From Lichina pygmaea (lineage: Eukaryota; Ascomycota; Lichinomycetes; Lichinales; Lichinaceae), in the NCBI GenBank assembly GCA_963422465.1, contig OY730174.1:2568914-2632913 (forward strand): DNA of 64,000 nucleotides. The letters are read 5' to 3'. This document shows, one piece after another, positions 41,010 through 52,267 of the stretch. Made by a program: the position numbers and the translations under genes. The notes under the pieces are model-generated. The model had not been told where the DNA came from. It made no database searches and saw only the letters and a list, made by a program, of their open reading frames with translations. Every line of letters starts with the position of its first letter. Positions within the stretch are counted from its first letter, which is position 1.

Positions 41010-43564
41010 TCAGGCCTTCCGCTCGAACCATTCCTCGACCCGGTCGACGAGTTCGTTCTTCTTGCCGGCCGTGCCGAGTCCTTTTATCTCGAGCTACGCT
41101 TTGAGAGCAGGGACGTTGAGCTTTGGTTTCGAGCGGGCGCGGAAGGAAGGGAGAGAGGTCGCCCCGATGGATTAGCTTGAGCGGGAGAGATGGGGGGATG
41201 GAAAGTGGGAGATGACATGGCTTGGGCTGGGTTGTGTTCGGCGGAAGGGGGGCGGGCGGGCGCGCTCGGGAGAAACTCACCTTGTTGAGAGTCTGCTTGT
41301 CGAAGCGTCGTCTCATCTCCCCGTCCCCTAACGGCATCTCCGCCAACGCTGCTAGACCGGAACCACTCGGACCCGTCTTTGTCCGTTTAGTCACGATCTC
41401 GGAGGTTGCGCCCTGTCGAATGTTGAGCACGAGAGCAGAGCGCTCGCATAGCACGATGACTTCTACTCACCGGCGTTTTCCGTTTGGGTGCGACGGGCTC
41501 GGCGCGCTTCTCTCCGCGCCAGATGCGGTACTGCTCCTTGAGTTCTTCGTTCCAGCGGTCGAGAAACTCCCCCGCTCGCTGTTGTCCGGTCAGCATGAGC
41601 CCTATCGTTTTGCGACATCAAGAGGGGGTGGCGAGGGTACCTTGCTGATCTGTTTGTACTTCGGGATGGTCTTGTCCTCTGGTTTGTCCGGCAGATCCTC
41701 GTCGAGGGCCATGGCTTGCAGGATCCGATAGTGCCATTGTAGAGCTTCCGGGTCGAGTCGGGTCAGGTCAGGTCATGTCAGCCTTAGCCTCAGCCGCGCC
41801 CCCTTCTCCCAAACGGCCCCCCCCCCCCCCCCCCCCCCCGGCCCCCTCTCCCCAAACGGCCAAGGAGAAAGAGAGAATGAGAAACACGCACGACAACTGA
41901 AAACTCACCCGGGTTCGGATATCTTTCCGGGTCGTACTGCCCCTTGGGCAACTGGAGCGTCTCGACGACGGCTCGCATGATGTCGACAAGGCCGTCGGGC
42001 GATCGAACGAGCACCGTGTCGGGATCCTGCCGGATGTCGTCCGCGAACGGCAGGGGCACGATCCACATGCCGGGCGGAACGATCTGGTCGTCGTGAGGGC
42101 CGAGCCGCTCGGGGCCGGGAAGCAGAGCGGCCATGACTGGCGCGGCGTTCTTGCGCGCGACGAACCAGGCCAGCCCCATCTTGTCGTCCTCGAGCAGCTT
42201 CTGGTGCAGCGCGGAGAAGACGCGGGTCGACCCGACGTAGTCCTCCTCGGACGGGTAGACGAAGGTGGACTGCTTCAGGGACGCCCATATCGGCAGCATC
42301 GACATGGGCTTGAACCCGACGACGCGTACGACGGGACCTCCGAAGTCGCGCAGCGACGTGATCTCTTCGGGCGTGAAGACGACCTCTTCGCCCCCGAACC
42401 GGTACGCCTTCCTGATCTCGGCCTTCTCGACCGGTCTCGCGGCGTCGTCCGCGAGCTGCGTCGTGACGCCCTTGACGAGCTGCGGCTTCTCGCCGCCCAG
42501 CCAGATGAACGAGCTTCGAGCGGGCTCCTGCCGCTTGAACAGGATGAAGCCCTTGACCGAGATGCTGCAGCCGGGTCCTAGTTCTAGCGTCATGTTGGAG
42601 AAGAGCGCTCGTCGGGTGACGGCTTTGGAATTTATCGACGACAGCAGCGAGTTGAGCAGCGTGATGCCGTCCCCGGACGATGCTGCCTTGCTCGGTACGA
42701 TTGCCGTGGCCGGCGCATCCGGATCCGTTGGCGACGCGCTGTATATAATGTCCTACGCTGCCGGTCAGAACGCATCTCATCTCTACTGAGACACCGTGTG
42801 TCCTGTGCAGCTCACGTACTTCGTAGAAGTTACTCCTATCAAACTTGTGGTCGGGCTGGTCGATCGGGAACAGCTCGAGCGTGACACCCAGGTCGTACAG
42901 ATCCTTGGCGCGGACCGTAGCCGTCGACCGCAGGACCCGGTCATGGGCATGGGGATTGTCCTTGTCGGTCACGATGAACAGCCGGCGAGACACGAAGTTG
43001 GGAGCCTTGGTGGTGAAGATCTGATTGGCGCAGAACAGCACGTTGGCCATAGAGACGGGCTCCTCCTCCGACGGCACCAGAATGCTACGGGACACCTCTT
43101 CGTCTTTTATCATGGACCTCAGCGCCTTGACGTCCGTCGCCGCCGGGATGTCGAGGTCGGCTAGGAGATAGCAGTGCGGATACGTCAGACCACCGCCTCC
43201 GCTTTCGTCCTCCCCGTGGAACTTGGACAACGCGGTTCCAAACAGCAAGATGCCGATCATGTCTTTGGGGTTCGAGATGATGCGCTGCTGCATCAGATGA
43301 TAGGCGCATTTCAAGGCGGCCGACACCGGCGCATCTTTGTCGGCACCCTTGCCACCCGGGTGGGGAGGGCGCCGGAGCATGCTGGGACTGACTTCGATCG
43401 CGAAGAGAGTGGCGTCGTTGACGGTCTTGAAGCCCTGCAGATCCAACAAAGTCAGACGCCAGGCATTCGTCGCGGCGAGCTGCACTTGCCGCTTCGTCAA
43501 TCTCCTCTTCCTCCTCCTCTTCGTCATCCTCGTCTCTGTGCGGTCGCCATCTGTCGTCTGCCAT
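41010..43564 (-). CDS. KU70: Ku70, DNA double-strand-break end-binding protein; SAP exon altered
   Basis: Seven exons: 43564-43490, 43434-42820, 42752-41909, 41744-41641, 41578-41471, 41412-41281, then a last exon toward 41010. Ku70 pairs with Ku80, encircles DNA ends and starts non-homologous end joining. The N-terminal alpha/beta domain ([20 protein letters not shown]), core barrel ([40 protein letters not shown]) and C-terminal arm ([20 protein letters not shown]) are intact. Intron 1 is a GC-AG intron (GCAAGT donor). The SAP domain exon is unusual. With the acceptor at 41121 it reads LNVPALKA, then TAG (41096-41094), then [20 protein letters not shown] to a TGA at 41012-41010. Either the protein ends in the SAP domain (about 634 residues), or that TAG acts as the splice acceptor (in frame, about 653 residues, SAP helix 1 lost). 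Intron 3 holds a 23-base C run. Confidence 0.9.
41817..41839. repeat. Poly-C tract in Ku70 intron 3
   Basis: An uninterrupted run of about 23 C on the plus strand within the third Ku70 intron (41745-41908). A near-duplicate CCCAAACGGC sequence lies on each side of the tract. Confidence 0.85.
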
Positions 43565-43985
43565 TTTTGGATAATGTCCAAGAGCAAGATCCGCAAAGTT
43601 ATACCAGACCGTCTGGTGGATATTGCCAATCCGTAGGGGCTGCTCTTCAAAGGTGACAGTGGTCGCTCGCTGCCTGCAAGCTTCACTAAGACGCGGTCGA
43701 GATACCCAGCTGCGGGGACGTGGCTGTCACGTGACAGCGTGTACTATCTCACCACGGAGTCATGTGATGAACTTTGGATCAGGTGCCAAGCCCTTACCGT
43801 ACGATAAGGCAAAAAAAGCATCGCCGATGAAGACTAGCCCGACGCTGATTGGCTTGAACGTCATCACTCTCCAGGTGGTACGTATCGTATGTTCTTCTGT
43901 CCGGCAGGCGCATCTGCTACCCTGCGGACACTCGAGGTACAGTAGCAGCGAAGTCTGACGTCTGTCCTATTCACTTCAACCAGAT
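43565..43985. promoter_or_regulatory. Divergent promoter, Ku70 / HEM15
   Basis: The 421 bp separating two start codons includes CGTCACGTGACAG at about 43726-43737, a CACGTG E-box-type palindrome. GTAC words occur at about 43798-43804 and 43878-43890. Regulatory roles are inferred. Confidence 0.45.
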
Positions 43986-45406
43986 ATGGCACGCTCCAGT
44001 TGTGCGCGGGCTTTCGAGCGGTGGAGCTCCGCTCGAGCATCCTTCACACCTCTGCAGGCACATCGCAGAGCGTCATGGCACATTGAGGGCATCGCTAGGT
44101 GCCAAAGCATGGCTACAGTAGCCCCACCTGTCACGCAGGACTCTGTCGGTACCAAGGGTCCAACAGCAATGGTGTTCATGAACATGGGAGGCCCGTCGAC
44201 GACGGAGGAAGTCGGGGGCTTTCTGAGCAGGTTGTTTGTATGAAACGGCTCGATGTCGGTCCTGTCGTGCTCGATGGTCTTAAGACGTGCTAAACACGGT
44301 GTCCAGGCTGACGCCGACCTCATCCCGCTCGGCCGCTTGCAGTCCTATCTCGGGCCACTCATCTCCCGTCGACGGACCCCCAAGATTCAGCAGCAGTACG
44401 CCGCCATCGGAGGCGGCTCGCCCATCAGAAAATGGTCCGAGTATCAGTCGGCCGAGATGTGCAAGATCCTCGACAAGATCTCGCCTGAGACGGCACCCCA
44501 CAAGCCGTACGTGGCCTTCCGTTACGCGAACCCCTTGACGGAGGAGATGTATGGCCGCCTGTTGGACGACGGCTTCGGCCGAGGCAGGGGCGGACGAGCT
44601 GTTGCTTTCACGCAGTACCCACAGTACTCGTGCTCGACCACCGGCAGCTCGCTGAACGAGCTGTGGAAGTGGAGGAACCGGCTGGAAGGGAAGGATCAGG
44701 ACCAGGACCAGGCACGAACGGTCCACGCGGATGGGACGATCCGGTGGAGCGTCATCGACCGATGGCCCGTTCACGCGGGACTCGTTGAGGCCATTGCTCA
44801 GAACATCGAGGCGCAACTGGCTACGTATCCACCCGAGCGACAAGCGGCTGTCGTTCTCATCTTCTCTGCCCACAGCCTGCCAATGAGCGTCGTCAATCGA
44901 GGTCAGCCGGCGATCGGGCGGCCTACCAATCGCGTCTTGGCTAACGATGTCTCGTAGGCGATCCTTATCCGGCCGAAGTGGCGGCCACCGTCTACGCGGT
45001 CATGCAGCGTCTCAAGTTCACGAACCCCTACCGGCTCGTGTGGCAGTCGCAGGTTGGCCCAGCCGCTTGGCTGGGCGCGCAAACGAGCACGACGGTGGAG
45101 AATTACGTCAAGAAGGGCCAGACCGATCTCGTCTTGGTGCCCGTGGCCTTTACGAGCGACCACATCGAGACCCTCTTCGAGCTGGACCAGGAGATCATCG
45201 GCGAAGCCGGCCACGAAGGGATCAAGCGGGCCGAGAGCCTCAACGGCAGCCCCGTCTTCATCCGGGCGCTCGCCGACATCGCACTGGACCACCTACGCGC
45301 CGGACGCTCGTGTTCGAGGCAGATGGGCCTACAGTGTCCGGCATGTACGAGCGAACGATGTCGGGAACAAAAACGTTTCTTCGCCGAACAGTCTTCTCGA
45401 CTCTAG
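43986..45406 (+). CDS. HEM15: Ferrochelatase, mitochondrial
   Basis: Three exons (43986-44237, 44307-44901, 44958-45406) encode about 431 residues. Ferrochelatase inserts Fe2+ into protoporphyrin IX at the matrix face of the inner membrane, the last step of haem synthesis. The first 45 residues are rich in Arg, Ser and Ala with almost no acids, a typical presequence. Core motifs: [55 protein letters not shown] (with the conserved His) and VPVAFTSDHIETLFELDQEI (with the conserved Glu). Close to the end, LQCPACTSERC and an upstream Cys look like the cysteine set that binds a [2Fe-2S] cluster in animal and some fungal enzymes. Introns use GTATGA and GTCAGC donors. Ku70 lies divergently upstream. 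Confidence 0.96.
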
Positions 45407-45472
45407 GCAGGAAGATGTCCAATGTACACTCACAGCATCGTCCGCTGATCACTTTCTCCACGAATCTCTTCC

Positions 45473-45550
<78 letters not shown>

Positions 45551-46363
45551 ATGTGGAAGTGGCTTGTTTTCATCTTTCAAGCCAAAGTACGGCCTATCAG
45601 ACGATGTCCATCTCTTTTCTTTGGGAGTGGCGTCTGCTGCGTGCTCCAGTCCCTACAACGTCATATAAAGTCCAGCTGAAGATTGAACGATCCGAACATG
45701 GTACGAACGTGAATGGAGACCGCTCGTAAGTCCCCACGACGCTCGTCCTATCTGCTGCCGCCGCTGCCGCCGCTGCCAGTGAGACGCCTGCCTCTAGCAG
45801 CGAAGAAGAAGAAGGAGGAGGCTAGATCCGCCAGGTGTCGACGCCAGGACCAACACAACAATACTGTTCTCGATACGGATTATCACCGGGCTTTCGTCGC
45901 GGGCTTCTCCCAATCTTTGGGAACTTTGGAGATGCATGCTTGGAGTATAGTTGTTTCTTCGGTCAGGTTGTCCGTGGCTGATAGTGTGGCTGGCACAAGA
46001 GTCCATGGCCGCCATACTCGTACAGTACACTTTTGCGTTCGCGGCAAGGTAGAGCCTTGGCCCGGTGGGGAAGTAACTCCGTATTGATGGCCACTGCGTA
46101 CGGTACGTAGGAGGGAGTGATCTGTGTACTTCCGCACGGAGGGGCGACTCGCTCGGTTTTCCGTTTTGAAGGCACTACACGTACAGTATGTACAGTACGT
46201 ACTCGAAGAAATTGGCCCCTCAAGTCTAGCGTAATGCCACGTTCATCAGTGCCTCCATGGTTCCGTAGACGGACCGAGTGGGATCGTATAACTTTGTGGT
46301 AATACAGACCGAGACAAGAATCCGCCCAGAGCCAACGCTCCCACTATCCCTCACGCGCTTAAC
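45407..46363. other. Convergent intergenic region with (CT)n tract
   Basis: This holds the HEM15 3' region. A long (CT)n microsatellite runs from about 45473 to 45548. GTAC-rich sequence follows at about 46094-46205 (GCGTACGGTACGTAGG, CGTACAGTATGTACAGTACG). I see no gene. Frames over the microsatellite are Ser-Leu artefacts. Confidence 0.5.
45473..45548. repeat. (CT)n microsatellite
   Basis: About 38 uninterrupted CT units, roughly 70 bp downstream of the HEM15 stop codon and so probably in its 3' untranslated region. Confidence 0.95.
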
Positions 46364-47046
46364 TCAGGAGTTAAGACCTAGGAAACGCCACAGACTTGTT
46401 TGCCACGCCCATAACTTCCAGTGCGTTTTCAGCTCCGGTGATTTTTGACGGACAAAATCCTTCCACTCCCACATCTTCAACCCGTCCGGAGCCCCCCCTG
46501 GCTCCTTCCACTCATGTCGCGGCGGGTAGGGCGACTTGTCGAACGCTAGACGAAGTGCGTACCTGGGCGTGAACTCGTTTTCCGATTGCGAGATGGTGTC
46601 AACAGGTGCAAGGAAATTGTCTTTCTCTAGTCTGATGGTATATGTCTTGGGGAGGAAGGCGTCGTCGGTGAGTAGCGCCTCATTGATCTGCTTCCACCGC
46701 TGCGCCTCCGGTGTGCTGAAGCTCGGTGTACGGCGTTTCGTGAGAGTCAGTTCGATGTCGAGCTGGCTTATGAGATGTGGTTTGTTGCGAGTGCTGCTGA
46801 TGCTGCTGAGGTCGATGACCTGCTCGAGCGACTCGGGTCCCTGGGGCTTCCATTCGAACTCGGCCGCGATGAACACCGACAACTCCACGGAGCATTGTAA
46901 CTTGGGCTTGTTTAGCGACGTCTTGACGAGGTGGAACGCGAAAGACTCACCTCGCCTGTACCATCCTTGTTGAATTTGATCGAGTTGGCGCAGCCCCAGA
47001 ACCAGACATCCTCACTGCAGATAATAGAGAGTAGAGTCTCGCTCAT
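46364..47046 (-). CDS. Hypothetical protein, about 210 residues
   Basis: I do not recognise a named family. Two exons (47046-46951, 46900-46364) join in phase 0 across a 50-nt intron with a GTGAGT donor and a CCCAAG acceptor. The protein starts MSETLLSIICSEDVWFWGCA, continues NSIKFNKDGTGE and across the splice LQCSVELSVFIAAEFEWKP. Later parts include Trp-rich segments (HEWKEPGGAPDGLKMWEWKD, HWKLWAWQTSLWRFL). The alternating polar/hydrophobic pattern suggests a beta-rich, lipocalin-like or similar fold, but that is a guess. No signal peptide or membrane segment is evident. Clean frame, proper splice sites and balanced composition support a real gene. Confidence 0.7.
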
Positions 47047-47939
47047 GATGGTGGGGCATGAGTTGAAAGCATGGTGGGGTTGAGCTCCGTTTTGTACCGC
47101 TGTGGCGGCTCAGTCACGTGCGACGCTGAACAGTCAGACACCCCTCCTGAGAGACGGGTGTTGCGGACGTACCGAAGGTGCGGGAGGAGGGGGGTATCGT
47201 CCCCATGGCACTGGTATGAGCCAACACAGGATTACCCCAATCTCTTACCACCAAGGAAAGCATCGTCATGGCTTCCTTAATGGCTCAGGAGCTCCAACAT
47301 TGCTTCCGTGAAGTTGCGGAAGGATGAAGCTCGTGACTTGACAGCTCAAACCTCCTCGTCAAAGTCTTTACTTCCGCGGAGGAATCAACGGAAAACAGCT
47401 GTTAGTCCAGCTACTCCGCACGGAGTCGGCTTCTTTGTTTCGATCTCTGTACGCGCGTATCTACAGTAAGTACGTATGTACGTACGTACGTACTGGAGAC
47501 AGATGGAATACAGCTTGCAAGGAGAGCGCATTATGTACGTACGTACAAGACAGATGAAACAAGAATGATGAGGCACGGTTCAAGAGCAGGAGCGGATATA
47601 GCTGAAAAGACCAAAGAGGCTTGGCTCATCACAAGGAAAAGACCGAGTTCGCAACAAGACGTGTCACCCACAATGATGAAACACAGTTGAAAAGATGGAA
47701 GAGGCACAGCTCCCAACACGGAGGAAGAAAGACACGGAAATGATCTGTCCCTCTTCTTACCTGTACTATCCATAATGATCTTTCGACGTCCTGACCGTCT
47801 TGATTATAAAAGGGATGAGAGTCGGCTCTCTGGTTCTCAGCAATCAACTGCATACTCCTGCCTCTCGCAGATTCTCTACGCCACCCCGAAAGCTTTTCCT
47901 ACTCCTTCCTGCTGCTTCCTTCAATCTCTCTCCAGCGCA
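47047..47939. other. Divergent intergenic region
   Basis: The region lies between the starts of the hypothetical gene (-) and the secreted-protein gene (+). A GTAC run at about 47463-47493 (AAGTACGTATGTACGTACGT and on) and another at about 47536-47547 are the strongest examples of this motif in the window. ORFs of 60-80 codons have no recognisable content. Confidence 0.5.
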
Positions 47940-48658
47940 ATGATGCTCTCGATCGCTAAACTGTTGATCTTTGCCTTGATTGGTTGCGCTGTCGCCTCTC
48001 CGGTCAGCTTGCACAAGCGCGGAAAGAACATCATTATCGCGTACAGAAAGGTCTCCGAGGTCGGTTGAGTATTTTCTTCGGGCCACAGTCCTCAGCGCAT
48101 AAGCACTACTAAACGAACTTCATTGCATGCAGGGGGAAGCCAAGAATTACAGAAAGGCTGGGACTGTCACGCCTTCGAACAACTTAGTTGGCAGGCAGCT
48201 CGGCACGGGTGTCTACACCGCTTCTGGGCCCAATGATTGGCCAGGTAACAACAATGACTGGTTCGTAAACATCATCATGCTTTTACGATTTTGTTGACGT
48301 GATTCGCAGGACCTGTGTTATCTTTGCCGATGAAGACGCTATCGAGCGTGTCTCGAAGGCATGGATTCCCAGAGTTGACGGCGATGATAAGGAGCTATGG
48401 TTCAGGCCAGACAGGATCGACAAGTACATCAAGGACCTCGAGGATTCCTGGGATCCAGCCAAGACTCTGCGGTTCTCCCGCATTGACGGCTTGGGTGACA
48501 AGGTCCAGATGCTTATCCCACATGGACTACTAAACTCCAGGGGTGGTAGCATGGGCATTTCAGTTCTCTGCGATAAAGATGCCAAGAATCTTCCCAGTGA
48601 GACTATCGACTGGGCAGATGGCATCTGGGAGGAGCACCAAGAAGGCGACGTGCCCTAA
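47940..48658 (+). CDS. Small secreted protein, family uncertain
   Basis: Three exons (47940-48059, 48133-48260, 48310-48658) encode about 198 residues. The first 20 residues (MMLSIAKLLIFALIGCAVAS) form a good signal peptide, and a Lys-Arg follows a few residues later, a possible Kex2-type site. The mature chain begins IIIAYRKVSEGEAKNYRKAG, has GVYTASGPNDWPGNNNDWTC, VIFADEDAIERVSKAWIPR and RFSRIDGLGDKVQMLIPHGL. The order (Tyr-Arg near the start, a Gly-x-Tyr turn, then an exported strand) is loosely like the fold of secreted ADP-ribosyltransferase-like proteins of fungi, but I cannot confirm catalytic residues and do not assign activity. There are only two Cys in the mature part. Introns are short (73 and 49 nt) with weak donors (GTCGGT, GTTCGT). 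A secreted effector-like role is conceivable and unproven. Confidence 0.75.
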
Positions 48659-50326
48659 GATCGCGATCTCTGAAGGGAACTCCAACTTCCGATGGTTGCC
48701 CGAACGGCGACAAAGTGGCTTATGCGCCGCGAGTGGCTTGGGGAGGAGCGGGAATGTGTCGACTATGGCACCCAGGCTACAAAGACACCGGCGAGATCTG
48801 TGAGAGCTCCATACAAGTTTCGCCAGATTTTTGTCACCGGGGTGTGGGGGGTGGGACAGAGAATCGGTCCGAGCTGGCTGCTAGATCTGGAGCATGAGAG
48901 AGAAGAATCTTTGTTGTACATCAGTTACCTATTCAGTCTATAGAACCTGTCGAACCTGTCTACTGAACACGCAAGAGATCTCTCTTTGCTTGAAGCGCTT
49001 CTGTACAACAACAACAACTACTACTACTACTACTACTATTTACGCGGCCAAGTAGCTCGACGCCCAGCTGATAGAACAGAAATTGTGATTTGGATATACG
49101 TAGCAGGCTGCTCCAGGACAAGAATGTCCTGCTCCATGGCAATCTATGCAATCAGGAAAGATTCCTACTCCTTAAAGTGATAGCAGCTATGCAAGATCAC
49201 TTTTGTCCAACAGTATCTGAGAAACACAACACTCTCTGCCGACTGCAGTCTTTGTTCAAGTTCTCGAGCATGGTCTTGTAGTGTTTTGCTTGACCGTGCT
49301 GCCGTGCAACTTTTGAGACATAGTACCAAACAAATACATCTTCTACGTCGGAGGAATACTGTACTGTTTGTGGTCTTGATAGATGATTGCTTGATTGACT
49401 AGCCACGCCTCTATGTTCCCTGTACCCAGTAAATGCTCTACGGTAGCACTCGTTCGTGCCTTGATAGAAGACGTGACGTTAGGTCTCAGGGGTATGTACG
49501 GAAGTACATACGTATCTGATGCCCCTGAGGCCACGTGACTTGGAATCACTGGCCACTTTTCTGGTAGAACATCGGCATTCGGGTGGTTGGAAACCCCCGA
49601 ACGCCGACAGGCGCCAAAGCGTAATGTTTAGTAAAGAGTATCGGTAGAGAGTACGTTACGAAAGTACATACGTAAGTACCTCCATACTTGTATGGGCCGT
49701 ACTTCCGTACACGTACATACGTACTCCGTACTACCTACTAAGTCTGCAAGGATGCTTGAGCGGCCGGTACACAGACAGTCTTATTTGTTTTGCATCGTCA
49801 ATAACAGATACTATCTCTGACATCTCGTACCAACCCCTCCAGTATGCTTACAAACTTCTGGTCGTACACACGATACAGGGGTCCCGCTTAATCATCATTG
49901 ATTACCGACCACGCTGTCATCCAGTCGCTCCAAACCGTTGCCATTACGTCGACGACTTTTACGCGCAGGAGCACGCAGGCGCATTGTCGATTCCTTTTAG
50001 TGCATCGCAACCGTCCTCCGCCTGGCGACTATGGCGGCGGGTGGAGCTCTCAACCAGATTTTCCCTTGATGAAGACAGGACGCCACTCAAGGCACTGACT
50101 TGAATCTTTATTATCGTCCGACCGCCTTGTGCGTGTTCTAGCGCGCGGCGGCCTCCCCACTGTCCATTGACCGGAACGCTTTGCGCCGTCGGCCTCGATA
50201 GCGGCCCTCCAAGCCTCTGTCCTTGCCCCGGTGTCTAGTGAGAAGCGACTGTGGCGTTTCGCACTCGACCGAGCGATCGGGCCCGCAGCCGCTGAAGACC
50301 GGTGGGCTTCGGTCTGATCGTTGAAG
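48659..50326. other. Intergenic, 1.7 kb, with GTAC-rich segments
   Basis: No gene is supported. A (CTA)n/(ACA)n trinucleotide stretch lies at about 49008-49040. Two GTAC-rich parts occur at about 49490-49515 and 49650-49735 (GTACGTTACGAAAGTACATA, TACGTAAGTACC, CACGTACATACGTACTCCGT). The end of the stretch is the promoter of the MFS gene. Confidence 0.5.
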
Positions 50327-52267
50327 ATGTCGTCTTCGGCAGGCCTCGTGTCTGGCGCCGATGTCGAGAGAGAAGTCGGGGTCACACAGTTTCCAGCTTA
50401 CGGTGGAGAGGATGAGCCGACCCTCGCGACTGGCGACGCGTCTTTGATGCGACGAGGAGGCGGTGTCCCGGAGCGAGCACCCCTCCTGCAAGCACACTCG
50501 CGCAGGAGTAGCGGCACCAGTTCTGACGGTCAGTCGACGACGAAGGTGGCCGGAGAAGATGAACTGGATCTGGAAGCCCTGAACGCCCTGCCCTGGTGGA
50601 AGAGGCCGTCGGTGAGCACTCCTCGCAGCGCTGCGCCGGGGTTCCGTCTTCGCGACCGATCCGTTGACACGAAGCGCTTAGATCCTGTGGTTGCTTGCTC
50701 CGTTTGCGCTGTCGACGCTTGCGTTTGGCGGCGTCATGGTGCCCAAGTTGAACCTGATCTTGACCTTGATCTGTAAAGAGCGTCTGCTCAAGCGCATGAT
50801 CCACGACCCGAGCGCCGCGCTCATGCCTGCCCTGGGCGAGGAGAATCTGCAATGCCAGACGCCCGAGATCCAGGCGGCCGTCACGCGCTTCTCGCTCTAC
50901 ACCAACCTACTGGCCGGCATCCTCTCGGCCGTCATGAGCCCGAAGATCGGCGCCATCTCGGATCGGTTTGGCCGGACGAAGCTCATCGCGGCCACGACGA
51001 TGGGGATGGTGCTCAACGAGGTCGTCACCATCGTCACCGCCACCTGGCCCGATCGCGTCTCGGTGAACTGGCTGTTCTTCGGCTTCTTCCTGGAGGGCAT
51101 CGGCGGCTCCTTCACCTCGGCCATGGCCCTGACGCATTCGTACGCGGCCGACTGCACGCCGGCCTCGAGGAGGAACGAGGTGTTTGGTTACTTCTACGGC
51201 GCTCTCTTCACCGGCATCGCCTTCGGCCCCTTGCTCGCTGGCTACATCATCGAGGCGGCTCGTTCGATGGTCATCGTCTTCTATCTGTCCACGATCGCCC
51301 ATCTCCTGTTCGTCGCGTTCCTCCTCGTCGTCGTGCCCGAGAGCCTATCGCGTCGACGGCAGCTCGGGGCGCGTAAGAAGCACGCCCTCGCGACGGACGA
51401 TCCGCAGGACTCTTACGTGACCCGAGCCTTCAGGTCTGCCAACCTGCTGGCGCCTCTCGAGATCCTCTACCCGACCGGCTCCGGCACCGGCCCGGCCCTC
51501 CGGAGGAATCTGCTGGCGCTTGCTGCCGTCGATACCGTGTCGTTTGGGATCGCCATCGGATCCATCACCGTCGTGGTCTACTACTCAGAGTACGCCTTCG
51601 GCTGGGGCAACCTCGAGTCGAGCGTCTTCGTCTCGATCGTCAACACCGTCCGGGTCGCCGTGCTCATCCTCGTGCTCCCCGCCATCACGGCTCTGGTGCG
51701 GCGGAAACGTCGCCGCGAGCCCGAGCCCAAGTCCGGGCCCGGTTCACATCAAGGGTCGGACGCGACGGACCTCGTCATCATCCGTCTCGCGCTCCTCTTC
51801 GACACCCTGGGCTACCTCGGTTACGCCGTGGCCCGGTCCGGCCGGCTCTTCACCGTCGCCGGGACGATCACGGCCCTGGGCAGCATAGGCGCGCCAGCCA
51901 TGCAGTCGGCCCTCACGAAGCACGTCCCTCCAGACCGGACGGGCCAAGTCCTGGGTGCCATCGGGTTGCTGCACGCGCTGGCCAGGGTCGTCGCTCCAGC
52001 CATCCTCAACCTCATCTACAGCGTGACGGTGGGCCAGTACACGCAGACGGTGTTCGTGTGCATGGCCGTGGGGTTCGGCGCGACTTTTCTCGTATCGTGG
52101 ATCATCAGACCGCACGGTAAGTCCATCTATATTCTTCCATCTGGCCTCAAAGTCTCAATATCCGGGAACGGTGGGTCACTAACACACCGCAAGTCTACTG
52201 GCATGCTTCACGCACACGTGCGTCAAAGTCGTCCGACCGACACGAATCCGGCGACGAAGGAGCGTAG
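50327..52267 (+). CDS. Major facilitator superfamily transporter
   Basis: Three exons (50327-50611, 50682-52116, 52194-52267) encode about 597 residues. A polar N-terminal tail of about 95 residues ends LNALPWWKRPS and is spliced to ILWLLAPFALSTLAFGGVMV, the first membrane helix. The MFS signature between helices 2 and 3 reads GAISDRFGRTK, and further helices follow at regular spacing (GIAFGPLLAGYIIEAARSMV, IAIGSITVVVYYSEYAFGWG, IGLLHALARVVAPAILNLIY). The tail and the PKLNL motif after helix 1 resemble the YCR023C-type group of fungal MFS proteins with similarity to tetracycline-resistance carriers; the substrate is unknown. The last exon replaces a frame that would otherwise run on with an end reading HVYWHASRTRASKSS, using a CTAAC branch and GTAAGT donor. 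It probably sits in the vacuolar or plasma membrane. Confidence 0.88.

Noticed and set aside
45054-45668. Open frame with a long Ser-Leu run downstream of HEM15
   Set aside because: It is a shadow frame over HEM15 exon 3 and the (CT)n tract.
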